NCBI RefSeq assembly: GCF_030689685.1
Contig: NZ_JAUYEY010000091.1
Location: 1-50,780, forward strand
Source of the DNA: Polaromonas sp.
GTDB taxonomy: Bacteria; Pseudomonadota; Gammaproteobacteria; Burkholderiales; Burkholderiaceae_C
Direction: 5' to 3'
DNA length: 50,780 nt
Shown here: in pieces, positions 16,733-24,783 of the stretch
Layout: each line of letters opens with the position of its first letter
How positions within the stretch are numbered: the stretch's first letter is position 1
Made by a program: the position numbers and the translations under genes
The notes under the pieces: generated by a model
What the model was told of the DNA's origin: nothing
Seen by the model: only the letters and a program-made list of their open reading frames with translations
Database searches by the model: none

Positions 16733-16831
16733 CACTTCAAACAGGGGCTGCGGATCTGGCTCTGCCAGTCCGCAGGCGCAGCGGCCCCCTTGGGGGGCAG
16801 CGTAGTACGCGAAGCGACAAGCGTGGGGGCC
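16733..16831. repeat. Double-hairpin 3'-flanking repeat, copy 1
   Basis: CTTCAAACAGGGGCTGCGGA begins the unit. It holds hairpin 1 (CTGCGGAtCTGGC with GCCAGTCCGCAG), hairpin 2 (GGCCCCCT with TGGGGGGC) and a tail ending GTGGGGGCC, just before the stop of the downstream minus-strand gene. The copy at 35665-35850 shares the start, hairpin 1 and the tail. Because it sits right after a stop codon in both places, it may serve as a transcript terminator or stabiliser. Confidence 0.6.
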
Positions 16832-16837
16832 ACATCT

Positions 16838-17953
16838 CTAGGCGAAGACGCCCGCAGTGTCCTGCATGCGGGCCGAAACCTCGCCGAGGTGATGCAGCGA
16901 GTCGCCGAAACTCATCTCCATCTGCGTCAGTTTCTTGAAGTAGTGGCTGACGATGTATTCATCCGTCACGCCAATGCCGCCGTGCAGTTGCACCGCCTGC
17001 TGGCCGACAAAACGCATGGAGTTGCCCAACTGGTATTTGGCGCGCGCCATCGCGGCGCGGCGCTCTGCAGCCGGTGCGTTGAGCTTGAGCGAGGCGTAAT
17101 AACTCATGGAGCGGGCCAGCTCCAGCTGCATCTTCATGTCGGCCACGCGGTGCCGCAGGGCCTGGAAGCTGCTGATCACCACACCAAACTGTTTGCGCGT
17201 GTTCATGTACTCGACGGTGATGGCCAGGGTCTTGTCCATCACGCCCACGGCTTCGGCGCAGGTGGCGGCGATGCCGATGTCTACCGCATGTTCGAGCGCG
17301 GTCAGGCCGTCCAGCGTGATCAGCGTGGCGGGTGCGTCCTGGAGCACCACGTCGGCGGCGCGGCCACCGTCCTGCGTGCCGTAGCCGCGGGTGCTGACAC
17401 CGGTGGCCGTGTGTTCCACCAGAAACAGCGCGATCTTGCCCTTGGCCTGCGCCGGCACGATGAAGGCGTCGGCGTTGTCACCAGCGGGTACTACGGTTTT
17501 TGTAGCAGACAATGTCCAGCCAGCATGGGCTGAGGCCGCTTTTGCTTCGCAAACATCGAGCTGGTAGCGGGCAGCGCGCTCCTGCGACGCGAGCACCACC
17601 AGCGCGTCGCCGCTGGCAATTTTCGGCAACCAGGCGGCCTTGACATCTCCCGGCGCGTAGCTGGACAACACGCCGCTGGCGATCAGGGTCTGGGCAAAAG
17701 GCTCGGCCACAATGCCGCGGCCCAGTTCTTCCATCACCACCATGCCCTCAACCGGGCCCATGCCCAGGCCGTCGTTGGCTTCGGGAATGTAGAGGCCGCA
17801 CAGGCCGAGTTCGGCGAGCTGGCCGTAGGCTTCGCGCGAAAAACCGCCGGCTTTGGCGATGCCGCGGCGGCGCTCCAAGTCATAGGCCTTGTCGACCCAT
17901 TTGCGTACCGCGTCGCGCAACTGTTCCTGGTCGTCAGTGAAATCAAAATCCAT
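16838..17953 (-). CDS. Acyl-CoA dehydrogenase, PimD-like small subunit
   Basis: A 371-residue flavoprotein of the acyl-CoA dehydrogenase superfamily. The N-terminal helical domain starts MDFDFTDDQEQLRDAVRKWV. The middle is short and poorly conserved, and the C-terminal domain has LHGGIGVTDEYIVSHYFKKL. It pairs with the larger dehydrogenase gene upstream on the same strand (95 bp between them). This large-plus-small arrangement matches PimC/PimD, described for pimeloyl-CoA dehydrogenation, but other dicarboxylyl-CoA or acyl-CoA substrates are possible. A degenerate GCTAT-like stretch (CTACGGTTTTTGTAG near 17490) lies inside. The gene is flanked on both sides by interspersed repeats. Confidence 0.85.
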   Translation of the reverse strand: MDFDFTDDQEQLRDAVRKWVDKAYDLERRRGIAKAGGFSREAYGQLAELGLCGLYIPEANDGLGMGPVEGMVVMEELGRGIVAEPFAQTLIASGVLSSYAPGDVKAAWLPKIASGDALVVLASQERAARYQLDVCEAKAASAHAGWTLSATKTVVPAGDNADAFIVPAQAKGKIALFLVEHTATGVSTRGYGTQDGGRAADVVLQDAPATLITLDGLTALEHAVDIGIAATCAEAVGVMDKTLAITVEYMNTRKQFGVVISSFQALRHRVADMKMQLELARSMSYYASLKLNAPAAERRAAMARAKYQLGNSMRFVGQQAVQLHGGIGVTDEYIVSHYFKKLTQMEMSFGDSLHHLGEVSARMQDTAGVFA

Positions 17954-17974
17954 GCGTACTCTCCAAAATGTGGC

Positions 17975-18044
17975 CGTTCACCCTGAGCTTGTCGAAGGGT
18001 ATGTGATGTACGTGCAGGGCTTGGACAGGCTCAGCCCGAACGGC
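17975..18044. repeat. Paired inverted TTGTCGAAGGG / GACAGGCTCAG repeat
   Basis: CCGTTCACCCTGAGCTTGTC (17975 onward) is imperfectly complementary to CTTGGACAGGCTCAGCCCGA (18021 onward). The pair can form a REP/BIME-like hairpin between the two acyl-CoA dehydrogenase genes, where it might modulate expression of the downstream one. The same motif occurs singly at 16687. Confidence 0.6.
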
Positions 18045-18048
18045 TCCG

Positions 18049-19251
18049 TTAACCCAGAACAAACTGCGACACAATGTTGCGCTGCACTTCATTGCTGCCA
18101 CCATAAATTGTGGTCTTGCGCAGGTTGAAATAAGTCGAGGCCAGCGGCGCATTGGCAGCCACGCCGCCGGGGAAGTCGCCTTGCCAGCCGGCTTCCATGG
18201 CTTCTTCGATAAACGGCAGGCTGAAGGGGCCGGCCGCCAGCATCATGAGCTCGCTGTAGCGCTGCTGGATTTCGCTGCCGCGGATTTTCAGCAGGCCAGC
18301 GATGTCCAGCGAGTTCTTGCCGGATTTCTCTGCCGACAACACACGCAGCACCAACATTTCCAGGGCCATCACATCGACTTCGAGCTTGGCAATCTCGTCG
18401 CGGAAACGCCCGGCCGATGGGCCGTCCACAGCAGGGTCGTACACGCCTTCGGCTTTGGCGATGCGCTTGAGGCGCTCGAGCTCGCGCTTGGCACGGTTCA
18501 CATCGGCAATGTTGGTGCGTTCGTGGCTGAGCAGGTGTTTGGCGTAGGTCCAGCCCTTGTTTTCTTCACCCACCAGGTTGTCCGCCGGCACTTCGACGTT
18601 GTCGAACCACACCTCATTGACCTCGGCCTCGCCGTCCAGCAGCACGATGGGCCGGACGGTGACGCCGGGCGACTTCATGTCGATCAGCAAAAAGGAAATG
18701 CCGGTTTGCGGCTTGCCTTCGGTACTGGTGCGCACCAGGCAGAAAATCCATTCGCCGTACTGGCCCAGCGTGGTCCAGGTTTTCTGGCCATTGACAATGT
18801 ATTTGTCGCCCTGGCGTTCAGCCTTGCACTTCACGGATGCCAGATCCGAGCCTGAACCCGGCTCGCTGTAGCCCTGGCTCCACCACACCTCGCCGCTGGC
18901 AATGCCGGGCAGGAAACGTTTCTGCTGCTCGGGGCTGCCGAAAGCCATGATCACCGGCGCCACCATCACCGGGCCAAAGGGCACGACACGCGGCGCACCG
19001 GCCAGTGCACATTCTTCTTCAAACAAATGTTTTTGCACCGCGTTCCAGCCCGGGCCGCCAAACTCCTTGGGCCAGCCATGACCGAGCCAGCCTTTTTTGC
19101 CGAGGATTCTGGCCCAGCGCTGCATGTCGTCACGCGACAGGCGCAGGGCGTTGTGCACCTTGTGCGAGATGTCGGCCGGAAGGTTGGCACCCACCCAGGC
19201 GCGTATGTCTTCGCGGAATTTCTGTTCTTCAGGGGTGAAAGCTAGATCCAT
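18049..19251 (-). CDS. Acyl-CoA dehydrogenase, PimC-like large subunit
   Basis: A 400-residue acyl-CoA dehydrogenase. Visible motifs: MDLAFTPEEQKFREDIRAWV, KKGWLGHGWPKEFGGPGW, the FAD/substrate signature WWSQGYSEPGSGSDLASVK, then KYIVNGQKTWTTLGQYGEW, GEAEVNEVWFDNVEVP and, near the C-terminus, TTIYGGSNEVQRNIVSQ. The position where many family members carry the catalytic Glu (YEG) is Gly here, as in other members whose base lies elsewhere. The overall pattern is that of PimC. The ATG at 19251 has GGAGA about ten bases upstream; one at 19260 is nearer to it but too close. First gene of a two-gene unit with the PimD-like subunit, divergent from the MFS gene across a palindrome. Confidence 0.87.
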   Translation of the reverse strand: MDLAFTPEEQKFREDIRAWVGANLPADISHKVHNALRLSRDDMQRWARILGKKGWLGHGWPKEFGGPGWNAVQKHLFEEECALAGAPRVVPFGPVMVAPVIMAFGSPEQQKRFLPGIASGEVWWSQGYSEPGSGSDLASVKCKAERQGDKYIVNGQKTWTTLGQYGEWIFCLVRTSTEGKPQTGISFLLIDMKSPGVTVRPIVLLDGEAEVNEVWFDNVEVPADNLVGEENKGWTYAKHLLSHERTNIADVNRAKRELERLKRIAKAEGVYDPAVDGPSAGRFRDEIAKLEVDVMALEMLVLRVLSAEKSGKNSLDIAGLLKIRGSEIQQRYSELMMLAAGPFSLPFIEEAMEAGWQGDFPGGVAANAPLASTYFNLRKTTIYGGSNEVQRNIVSQFVLG

Positions 19252-19313
19252 AAACGGCATGTCTCCAATCGGTTCGGTAACGTCGCATTTTTAGCACGGT
19301 CGTTCGGAATCTT

Positions 19314-20591
19314 ATGTCCCAGTTGGGACAAATAGCGAGCGATTCCGCCTTGCAGAACCCCGACACGAAGTCGTCCTGGCCGTGCCGGGATAATCAGCAC
19401 ATCTTGCCGTCTTACCGCACCATCATCAGCGCCCTCAGTGTCGGCCAGATTCTTGTCTGGGCGGTTTTGTATTACGGTTTTTCCTCGTTTGTGCTGCCGA
19501 TGCAGCGCGACATGGGCTGGAGCCAGCCCGACATCATGGGCGCCTTCACACTGGGCCTGATGGTCTGGGGCCTGGCCACCTATGCGGTCGGCGCAGCGAT
19601 TGACTGCGGGCGTGGGCGCGATGTGCTGACCGGGGGGGCACTGCTGGGCGCGGCCGGCTGCGCGCTCTGGTCGCAGGCGCACAACCTGCCGCTGCTGTAC
19701 CTGGCCTGGGCCCTGCTGGGGCTGGCCATGGCCATGACGCTGTACGAGCCGGCTTTCATGGAGATCACCAAACGCTTCCCCGAGCGTTACCGCCAGGGCA
19801 TCACCACCATCACGTTGGTCGGTGGTTTTGCCAGCACGCTGTCGTTTCCGGCTGTGGCCTGGCTACAGGCTCGCCTGGGCTGGCGCCCTGCGCTGCTGGT
19901 GATGGCGCTGGCCCTGCTGTTGGTTGCGCCGCTGCATGCCTGGGTGTTGCGCGGAGCCTGGAAACGGCCACTGCCCCCCGGCGCCCCGCCAGTGGAAGCG
20001 GCGCAGGACCAGGCGACGCTGCGCCAGGCCATGCAGGGCAGCACCTTCTGGCTGCTGACCGCCGCCTTCACCTTCTATATCTTTGCGATTTCGACCATTT
20101 GGGCACACTTGATGCCGGCGTTTGAATCGCGCGGGCTGACACAGGCCGAGGCGGTGGCCGTGATGATCTGGTTCGGCCCGGCGCAGGTCGCAGGGCGATT
20201 TGCCTTTCTGTGGCTGGGCCGTTCGCTGAACCAGCGCGCGCTCGGGCTCACGGTGCTGGCGTTGTTTCCGGTGTCGCTGGCGCTGTTTGCGCTGGGCCGC
20301 CAGCCCATGGTGCTGCTTGCTTTTGCGGTGCTGTTCGGTGTGGCCAACGGCCTGATCACCATCGTGCGCAGCAACATCGTCCCCGACTTTTACGGCCGTG
20401 AAAACGTGGGCCGTATCGGCGGCGCCATGTCGGGCATCGCGCTGTGCACACGCGCGGCCGCGCCTTTCCTGACAGCCTGGGCGCTGTTCGGGCTGGGCGG
20501 CTACACCGGTCTGCTCTGGGGGCTGGTGGGCATGGGCGTGGCCTCCTTTGCGCTGTTTGCGCTGGCGCGGCGGCCAGCGCCTCGGTTGTGA
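19314..20591 (+). CDS. MFS transporter (start uncertain)
   Basis: A protein of up to 425 residues with about twelve hydrophobic segments. The first helix contains SALSVGQILVWAVLYYGFSS, followed by FVLPMQRDMGWSQPDIMGAF, a pattern seen in beta-proteobacterial MFS carriers of unknown substrate. LARRPAPRL ends the protein. The ATG at 19314 overlaps a perfect palindrome (19315-19330); in-frame TTG codons at 19350 and 19404 lie closer to the first membrane helix, so the true start may be downstream. Its position divergent from acyl-CoA dehydrogenases would suit uptake of a fatty or dicarboxylic acid, which is inference only. purN follows after 31 bp. Confidence 0.8.
   Translation: MSQLGQIASDSALQNPDTKSSWPCRDNQHILPSYRTIISALSVGQILVWAVLYYGFSSFVLPMQRDMGWSQPDIMGAFTLGLMVWGLATYAVGAAIDCGRGRDVLTGGALLGAAGCALWSQAHNLPLLYLAWALLGLAMAMTLYEPAFMEITKRFPERYRQGITTITLVGGFASTLSFPAVAWLQARLGWRPALLVMALALLLVAPLHAWVLRGAWKRPLPPGAPPVEAAQDQATLRQAMQGSTFWLLTAAFTFYIFAISTIWAHLMPAFESRGLTQAEAVAVMIWFGPAQVAGRFAFLWLGRSLNQRALGLTVLALFPVSLALFALGRQPMVLLAFAVLFGVANGLITIVRSNIVPDFYGRENVGRIGGAMSGIALCTRAAAPFLTAWALFGLGGYTGLLWGLVGMGVASFALFALARRPAPRL
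19315..19330. promoter_or_regulatory. Perfect palindrome TGTCCCAGTTGGGACA: candidate operator
   Basis: Two exact 7-bp arms, TGTCCCA and TGGGACA, separated by two bases, lie between the divergent PimC-like gene and the MFS gene. The symmetry and intergenic position suggest a binding site for a dimeric repressor that would control both directions. No regulator gene is adjacent. Confidence 0.5.
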
Positions 20592-20622
20592 CCGCGACAA
20601 TTCATCGCACGCTTTCCGCCCT

Positions 20623-21216
20623 ATGCCCAACCCAAAAAACATCGTCATCCTGATTTCAGGCAGCGGCTCCAACATGGCCGCCATCGCCCAGGCCGCACAG
20701 CAGCAGGACTGGAAAAACCAGTTCGGCGCCAGCATCGCCGCCGTGATCAGCAACCGGCCCGACGCTCCGGGGCTGCGGCTGGCACAAGCGCTGGGCATAG
20801 CTACGCAGGTTCTCAGCCACAAGGATTTTGACTCGCGCGAAGCCTTTGATGCTGCGCTAATGCGGCTGATTGACGGCTACCAGCCCGCGCTGGTGGTGCT
20901 GGCCGGTTTCATGCGCATTCTCACGCCGGGTTTTGTCGGCCACTATGCCGGGCGATTGATCAACATCCATCCCTCGCTGCTGCCGGCCTTCACCGGGCTG
21001 AACACGCACCAGCGTGCCATCGAAGCCGGTTGCAAGCAGGCCGGTTGTACGGTGCACCAGGTGACGGCCGAACTTGACCACGGCCCCATTCTTGCGCAGG
21101 CGGCGGTGCCGGTGCTGCCAGATGACACGGCCGAGACGCTGGCCGCGCGGGTGCTGGTGCAGGAGCACCTGCTGTATCCGCTGGCCGTGCGCGGCTGGCT
21201 GCAAACTCAAGCTTGA
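20623..21216 (+). CDS. purN: Phosphoribosylglycinamide formyltransferase
   Basis: A 197-residue cytoplasmic enzyme that transfers a formyl group from 10-formyl-tetrahydrofolate to GAR in de novo purine synthesis. The phosphate-binding loop ISGSGSNMAAI is at residues 9-19. The active-site segment INIHPSLLPAFTG supplies the catalytic Asn and His, and the aspartate comes from TAELDHGPILAQ. Start at 20623 (MPNPKNIVIL) fits the family; the longer upstream reading overlaps the MFS gene and is unsupported. Length matches the family (about 200 residues). Confidence 0.95.
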   Translation: MPNPKNIVILISGSGSNMAAIAQAAQQQDWKNQFGASIAAVISNRPDAPGLRLAQALGIATQVLSHKDFDSREAFDAALMRLIDGYQPALVVLAGFMRILTPGFVGHYAGRLINIHPSLLPAFTGLNTHQRAIEAGCKQAGCTVHQVTAELDHGPILAQAAVPVLPDDTAETLAARVLVQEHLLYPLAVRGWLQTQA

Positions 21217-21354
21217 ACTGCTGAAGATACAAAAAGATACCCGAGTCGAGCGAACGGTTGAATCCAATCCCGGATGGGGTTCGTATTCAACACAGCCGTT
21301 GATATCCCCTCCTGGATGTCGGCTGATTGTTCAACTTCATCAAAAGGTATTCAC

Positions 21355-21909
21355 ATGCAAACGAAACACAAACTCGCTTCCATCGGTCTCGCGGTCATGC
21401 TGTCCATGACAGCGGCTTCTTCCTTCGCCCAGGTGATGGTCGGCGGCGCGCCCATGCTGGCTTCCAAAGACATCATCGACAACGCCGTCAACTCCAAGGA
21501 CCACACCACCCTGGTTGCTGCCGTCAAGGCCGCCGGCTTGGTTGATACCCTGAAAAGCGCCGGTCCCTTCACCGTGTTTGCACCGGTCAACGCCGCCTTC
21601 GCAGCGCTGCCTGCTGGCACCGTGGACACGCTGCTCAAGCCTGAAAACAAGGGCATGCTGACTGGCATCCTGACCTACCACGTGGTGGCGGGCAAGATGG
21701 ACGCCGCCGCGCTGACCAAAGCGATTGCCGACGGCAAGGGCTCTGCATCCCTGAAAACCGTGGCCGGCGGTACGCTGACGGCCAAGGCCATGGGCGGCAA
21801 GGTCATGGTGACGGATGAAAAAGGCGGCTCGTCTACCGTGACGATTGCTGATGTGTACCAGTCCAACGGCGTGATCCACGTGGTTGACAAGGTGCTGCTG
21901 CCTAAATAA
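21355..21909 (+). CDS. Secreted fasciclin-domain (beta-Ig-H3) protein
   Basis: A 184-residue exported protein. The signal peptide runs MQTKHKLASIGLAVMLSMTA to about ASSFAQ. The single fasciclin domain shows both family boxes: GPFTVFAPVNAAFAALPAG (H1-like) and LTGILTYHVVAGK, then GVIHVVDKVLLPK (H2-like). Fasciclin proteins of bacteria are periplasmic or extracellular and thought to mediate adhesion or cell-surface interactions. AAAAGG lies just upstream of the ATG at 21355; a longer in-frame start at 21274 is not needed. It is followed by a strong terminator. Confidence 0.9.
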   Translation: MQTKHKLASIGLAVMLSMTAASSFAQVMVGGAPMLASKDIIDNAVNSKDHTTLVAAVKAAGLVDTLKSAGPFTVFAPVNAAFAALPAGTVDTLLKPENKGMLTGILTYHVVAGKMDAAALTKAIADGKGSASLKTVAGGTLTAKAMGGKVMVTDEKGGSSTVTIADVYQSNGVIHVVDKVLLPK

Positions 21910-21950
21910 TTTCTGGTGGCCTCACGGGTTGAGGCCAGCCTGAAATAAAA

Positions 21951-21984
21951 AAGCCCCCGCTCGGTTTGCGCCGCGCGGGGGCTT
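21951..21984. terminator. Bidirectional Rho-independent terminator between the fasciclin gene and aceE
   Basis: AAGCCCCCGC (21951-21960) pairs perfectly with GCGGGGGCTT (21975-21984). Runs of A precede and runs of T follow, so it can end both converging transcripts. A second small hairpin, GGCCTCA/TGAGGCC, lies just upstream at about 21918. Confidence 0.9.
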
Positions 21985-22000
21985 TTGTTTGCCTGCCGGA

Positions 22001-24682
22001 CTACCGCAACTGGAGTTGGTGCAGCGCCGCCTTGACGATGCTGGCCGCATCCACGCCAAAAAATCCACGCAGTGCGGCGCGCGTGTCGCTGCGGCCAAAG
22101 CCGTCGGTGCCCAGCGTCAGGTAGCTGCGGCCGGGCGGCAGGAAGGCGCGAATGCTTTCGGGCACGGCGCGCACGTAGTCGGTGGCGGCGATGATGGGGC
22201 CTTCGCTGGCGTTCAGTTGTTGCGCGATGAAGGTTTCCGGCGCAGTTTCACCGGCGAGCGCGCGCTGCTGGCAGGCCGCGCCGTCACGTGCGAGTTCGCT
22301 CCAGCTTGTCACGCTGAAAACCGTCGCTTCAATCCCTTGTGCGGCCAGTTGCTGCGCCGCCTTGATCACCTCGGTCAAAATGGCGCCCGAACCCATCAGT
22401 GTGATTTTTTCAAGCTTTTTAGGGCGTTGGCCCATATCCAGTGGACGTAAGTAGCTATTAAATTGATAGCATCCACGAATGATGTCGGCCTCCGTACCGG
22501 GCCGCAAATCCGGCTGGGCGTAGTTCTCGTTCATCAGCGTGACGTAGTAAAACACGTCCTGCTGCGCCACCATCATCTCGCGTATGCCCTGGTCGATGAT
22601 GACCGCCAGTTCGCAGGCAAACGCAGGGTCGTAAGCCTTGCAGTTCGGAATCGTCGCGGCCACCAGGTGGCTGGAGCCGTCCTGGTGCTGCAGGCCTTCG
22701 CCGCCCAGCGTGGTGCGGCCCGAGGTGGCGCCCAGCAAAAAGCCGCGTGCGCGCTGGTCGGCGGCGGCCCAGATCTGGTCGCCGACACGCTGGAAGCCGA
22801 ACATGGAGTAGTAAATGTAGAAGGGCAGCATCGCCAGCCCGTGCACGCTGTAGCTGGTGGCGGCCGCCGTCCAACTCGCCAGCGCGCCGGCTTCGCTGAT
22901 GCCTTCTTCCAGGATCTGGCCGTCCAGCGCCTCGCGGTAGCTGAGCACCGACCCAATGTCTTCAGGTGCGTACTTCTGGCCGACGCTGGAATAAATGCCC
23001 ACCTGCTTGAACAGATTGGCCATGCCGAAGGTGCGCGCTTCGTCAGCGACGATGGGCACGATCTTCGGCCCCAGCGCCGGGTCTTTGAGCAGACCGCCTA
23101 GCATGCGCACAAAAGCCATGGTGGTGCTCATCTCCTTGCCGTCGGCCGTCAGCGCGAACTGCGCGTAGGCGGGCAGGGCGGGTACGGCCACCACATCGGC
23201 CAGCGTTTCGCGTTTGGGCAGGTAGCCGCCGAGTGCCTGGCGCCGGGCATGCAGGTACTGCATCTCTGCGCTGTCGGCAGCGGGTTTGTAGAAGCTGAGG
23301 CTGGTCGCCTGCTCGTCGGACAGCGGCAGGTTGAAGCGGTTGCGGAATTCGATCAGGTCACCGCCGTCGAACTTCTTCTGCGAATGCGTGGTCATCTTGC
23401 CCTGGCCGGCGCTGCCCATGCCATAGCCTTTTTTGGTGTGCGCCAGGATCACTGTCGGCTGGCCGCTATGGTTCGCTGCTGCGGCATAGGCGGCGTGAAT
23501 TTTTACCAGGTCATGGCCGCCGCGTTTGAGCCGGTCGATCTGTTCGTCGCTCATGCCCTGCGCCAGCCGTGCGAGTTCTTCGTTCTGGCCGAAGAAGTTG
23601 TCGCGGTTGAAGCGACCGTCTTTCGCGGCAAAGGTCTGCATCTGGCCATCGACCGTGTGGGCAAAGGCCTGCGTCAAGGCGCCGGTCAAGTCGCGTGCAA
23701 ACAGGCCGTCCCAGTCGCTGCCCCAGACCAGTTTGATGACCTTCCAGCCGGCGCCCGCGAACAGTTTTTCCAGCTCGTCGATGATGCGGCCGTTGCCGCG
23801 CACCGGGCCATCAAGACGCTGCAGGTTGCAGTTGACGACCCAGACCAGGTTGTCCAGGCCTTCACGCGCGGCCAGGGTCAATGCGCTCATCGATTCCGGC
23901 TCGTCCATCTCGCCGTCGCCGAACACGCCCCATACTTTTCGTCCGGTGCAGTCGAGCAAGCGCCGGTGCGTGAGGTAGTGCATGAAACGCGCGTGGTAAA
24001 TCGAGCTGATGGGACCGATCCCCATGGAGCCGGTCGGGAACTGCCAGAAGTCAGGCATCAGGTAGGGGTGCGGGTAGCTGGACAGACCTTGCGCGCCTTG
24101 ACCGGGCGCCGACAGTTCCTGCCGGTAAAAGCCCAGATCCTTCTCGTCGAGCCGGCCTTCCAGGTAAGCGCGGGCATACACGCCGGGTGCACTGTGTGGC
24201 TGGAAAAACACCAGGTCGCCGCGGTGCTGGCCCGCGCCGAGACCTTCGCGGGCACGGAAAAAATGGTTGAAGCCGGTTTCGAACAGGTCGGCCGCGCTGG
24301 CATAACTGGCGATGTGGCCGCCGAGCTCGGCCGAGCCGCCGGATTCCGCCTGGTTGGCGCGCACCACCATGGCCAGTGCGTTCCAGCGCATCAGCGAGGC
24401 CAGGCGTTCCTCGATGGCCAGGTCGCCGGGGAACACCGGCTGCTCGTTGACGCTGATGCTGTTGACGTAGGGCGTGGACAGCTCGGGCCTCCAGCCCACC
24501 CGCTGCTCGCGTGCGAGCCGCGCGAGTTCGTCGAGAACAAAACGTGCGCGCTCAGGGCCCTGCGCCGCCGTCAGCGCGGTGAAGGCTTCGCGCCATTCAG
24601 CGGTTTCCTGGGGGTCGGTGTCGGGCTGTGAGGGAGTGGGCATGTCGTGCAGAAGGGTGTGCAGTGGCAGGGGTGCGTTCAT
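22001..24682 (-). CDS. aceE: Homodimeric pyruvate dehydrogenase E1-type subunit (AceE/MdeB-like)
   Basis: An 893-residue thiamine-diphosphate enzyme of the AceE family, which decarboxylates a 2-oxoacid and acetylates or acylates a lipoyl partner. Motifs in order: DTDPQETAEW, SAELGGHIASYASAADLFETG (read in parts), the ThDP motif GDGEMDEPES with NCNLQRLDGPVRG, then GTDGFGRSDTRAALR near the C-terminus. No aceF or lpd is adjacent. Instead it is divergent from an Lrp-type regulator, an arrangement recalling mdeB/mdeR of Pseudomonas putida, where the substrate is 2-oxobutyrate. So it may not be the main pyruvate E1. A GCTAT repeat (22409-22471) encodes residues about 737-758 (CYQFNSYLRPLDMGQRPKK), a stretch roughly ten residues longer than in E. 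coli AceE. Start at 24682; 24643 is an alternative. Confidence 0.88.
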   Translation of the reverse strand: MNAPLPLHTLLHDMPTPSQPDTDPQETAEWREAFTALTAAQGPERARFVLDELARLAREQRVGWRPELSTPYVNSISVNEQPVFPGDLAIEERLASLMRWNALAMVVRANQAESGGSAELGGHIASYASAADLFETGFNHFFRAREGLGAGQHRGDLVFFQPHSAPGVYARAYLEGRLDEKDLGFYRQELSAPGQGAQGLSSYPHPYLMPDFWQFPTGSMGIGPISSIYHARFMHYLTHRRLLDCTGRKVWGVFGDGEMDEPESMSALTLAAREGLDNLVWVVNCNLQRLDGPVRGNGRIIDELEKLFAGAGWKVIKLVWGSDWDGLFARDLTGALTQAFAHTVDGQMQTFAAKDGRFNRDNFFGQNEELARLAQGMSDEQIDRLKRGGHDLVKIHAAYAAAANHSGQPTVILAHTKKGYGMGSAGQGKMTTHSQKKFDGGDLIEFRNRFNLPLSDEQATSLSFYKPAADSAEMQYLHARRQALGGYLPKRETLADVVAVPALPAYAQFALTADGKEMSTTMAFVRMLGGLLKDPALGPKIVPIVADEARTFGMANLFKQVGIYSSVGQKYAPEDIGSVLSYREALDGQILEEGISEAGALASWTAAATSYSVHGLAMLPFYIYYSMFGFQRVGDQIWAAADQRARGFLLGATSGRTTLGGEGLQHQDGSSHLVAATIPNCKAYDPAFACELAVIIDQGIREMMVAQQDVFYYVTLMNENYAQPDLRPGTEADIIRGCYQFNSYLRPLDMGQRPKKLEKITLMGSGAILTEVIKAAQQLAAQGIEATVFSVTSWSELARDGAACQQRALAGETAPETFIAQQLNASEGPIIAATDYVRAVPESIRAFLPPGRSYLTLGTDGFGRSDTRAALRGFFGVDAASIVKAALHQLQLR
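22409..22471 (+). repeat. Dispersed GCTAT-palindrome repeat, copy 3 (inside aceE)
   Basis: Landmarks: CAAGCTTTTTAGGGCGTTGG, CCCATATCC, GGACGTAAG, and the terminal palindrome GCTATTAAATTGATAGC. It reads antisense to the gene, in frame, in a loop where the protein is longer than E. coli AceE. Confidence 0.8.
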
Positions 24683-24744
24683 GGCCTCAATATACGGACG
24701 GAGCTGCAGCATGAGTGACCGAGATGCGTCATTTTTATCATCTA

Positions 24745-24763
24745 TGAAGCATAAAATGCTTCA
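24745..24763. promoter_or_regulatory. Perfect palindrome TGAAGCAT-AAA-ATGCTTCA: candidate Lrp-family operator
   Basis: Two exact 8-bp arms flank a 3-bp AT centre in the gap between the divergent E1 gene and the Lrp-type regulator, ending 20 bp before the regulator ATG. AT-rich DNA surrounds it. Lrp/AsnC proteins commonly bind such AT-centred palindromes to control themselves and the neighbouring gene. Confidence 0.65.
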
Positions 24764-24783
24764 AATAGGGGATTTCGCAAACC

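Noticed and set aside
17475..17512. CTACGGTTTTTGTAG in the PimD-like gene as a further GCTAT-repeat copy
   Set aside because: Only the terminal palindrome resembles the family; the upstream landmarks are missing.
23249..24631. 460-residue open frame antisense to the E1 dehydrogenase gene
   Set aside because: The minus-strand E1 frame has clear thiamine-diphosphate motifs; the plus-strand frame has none.
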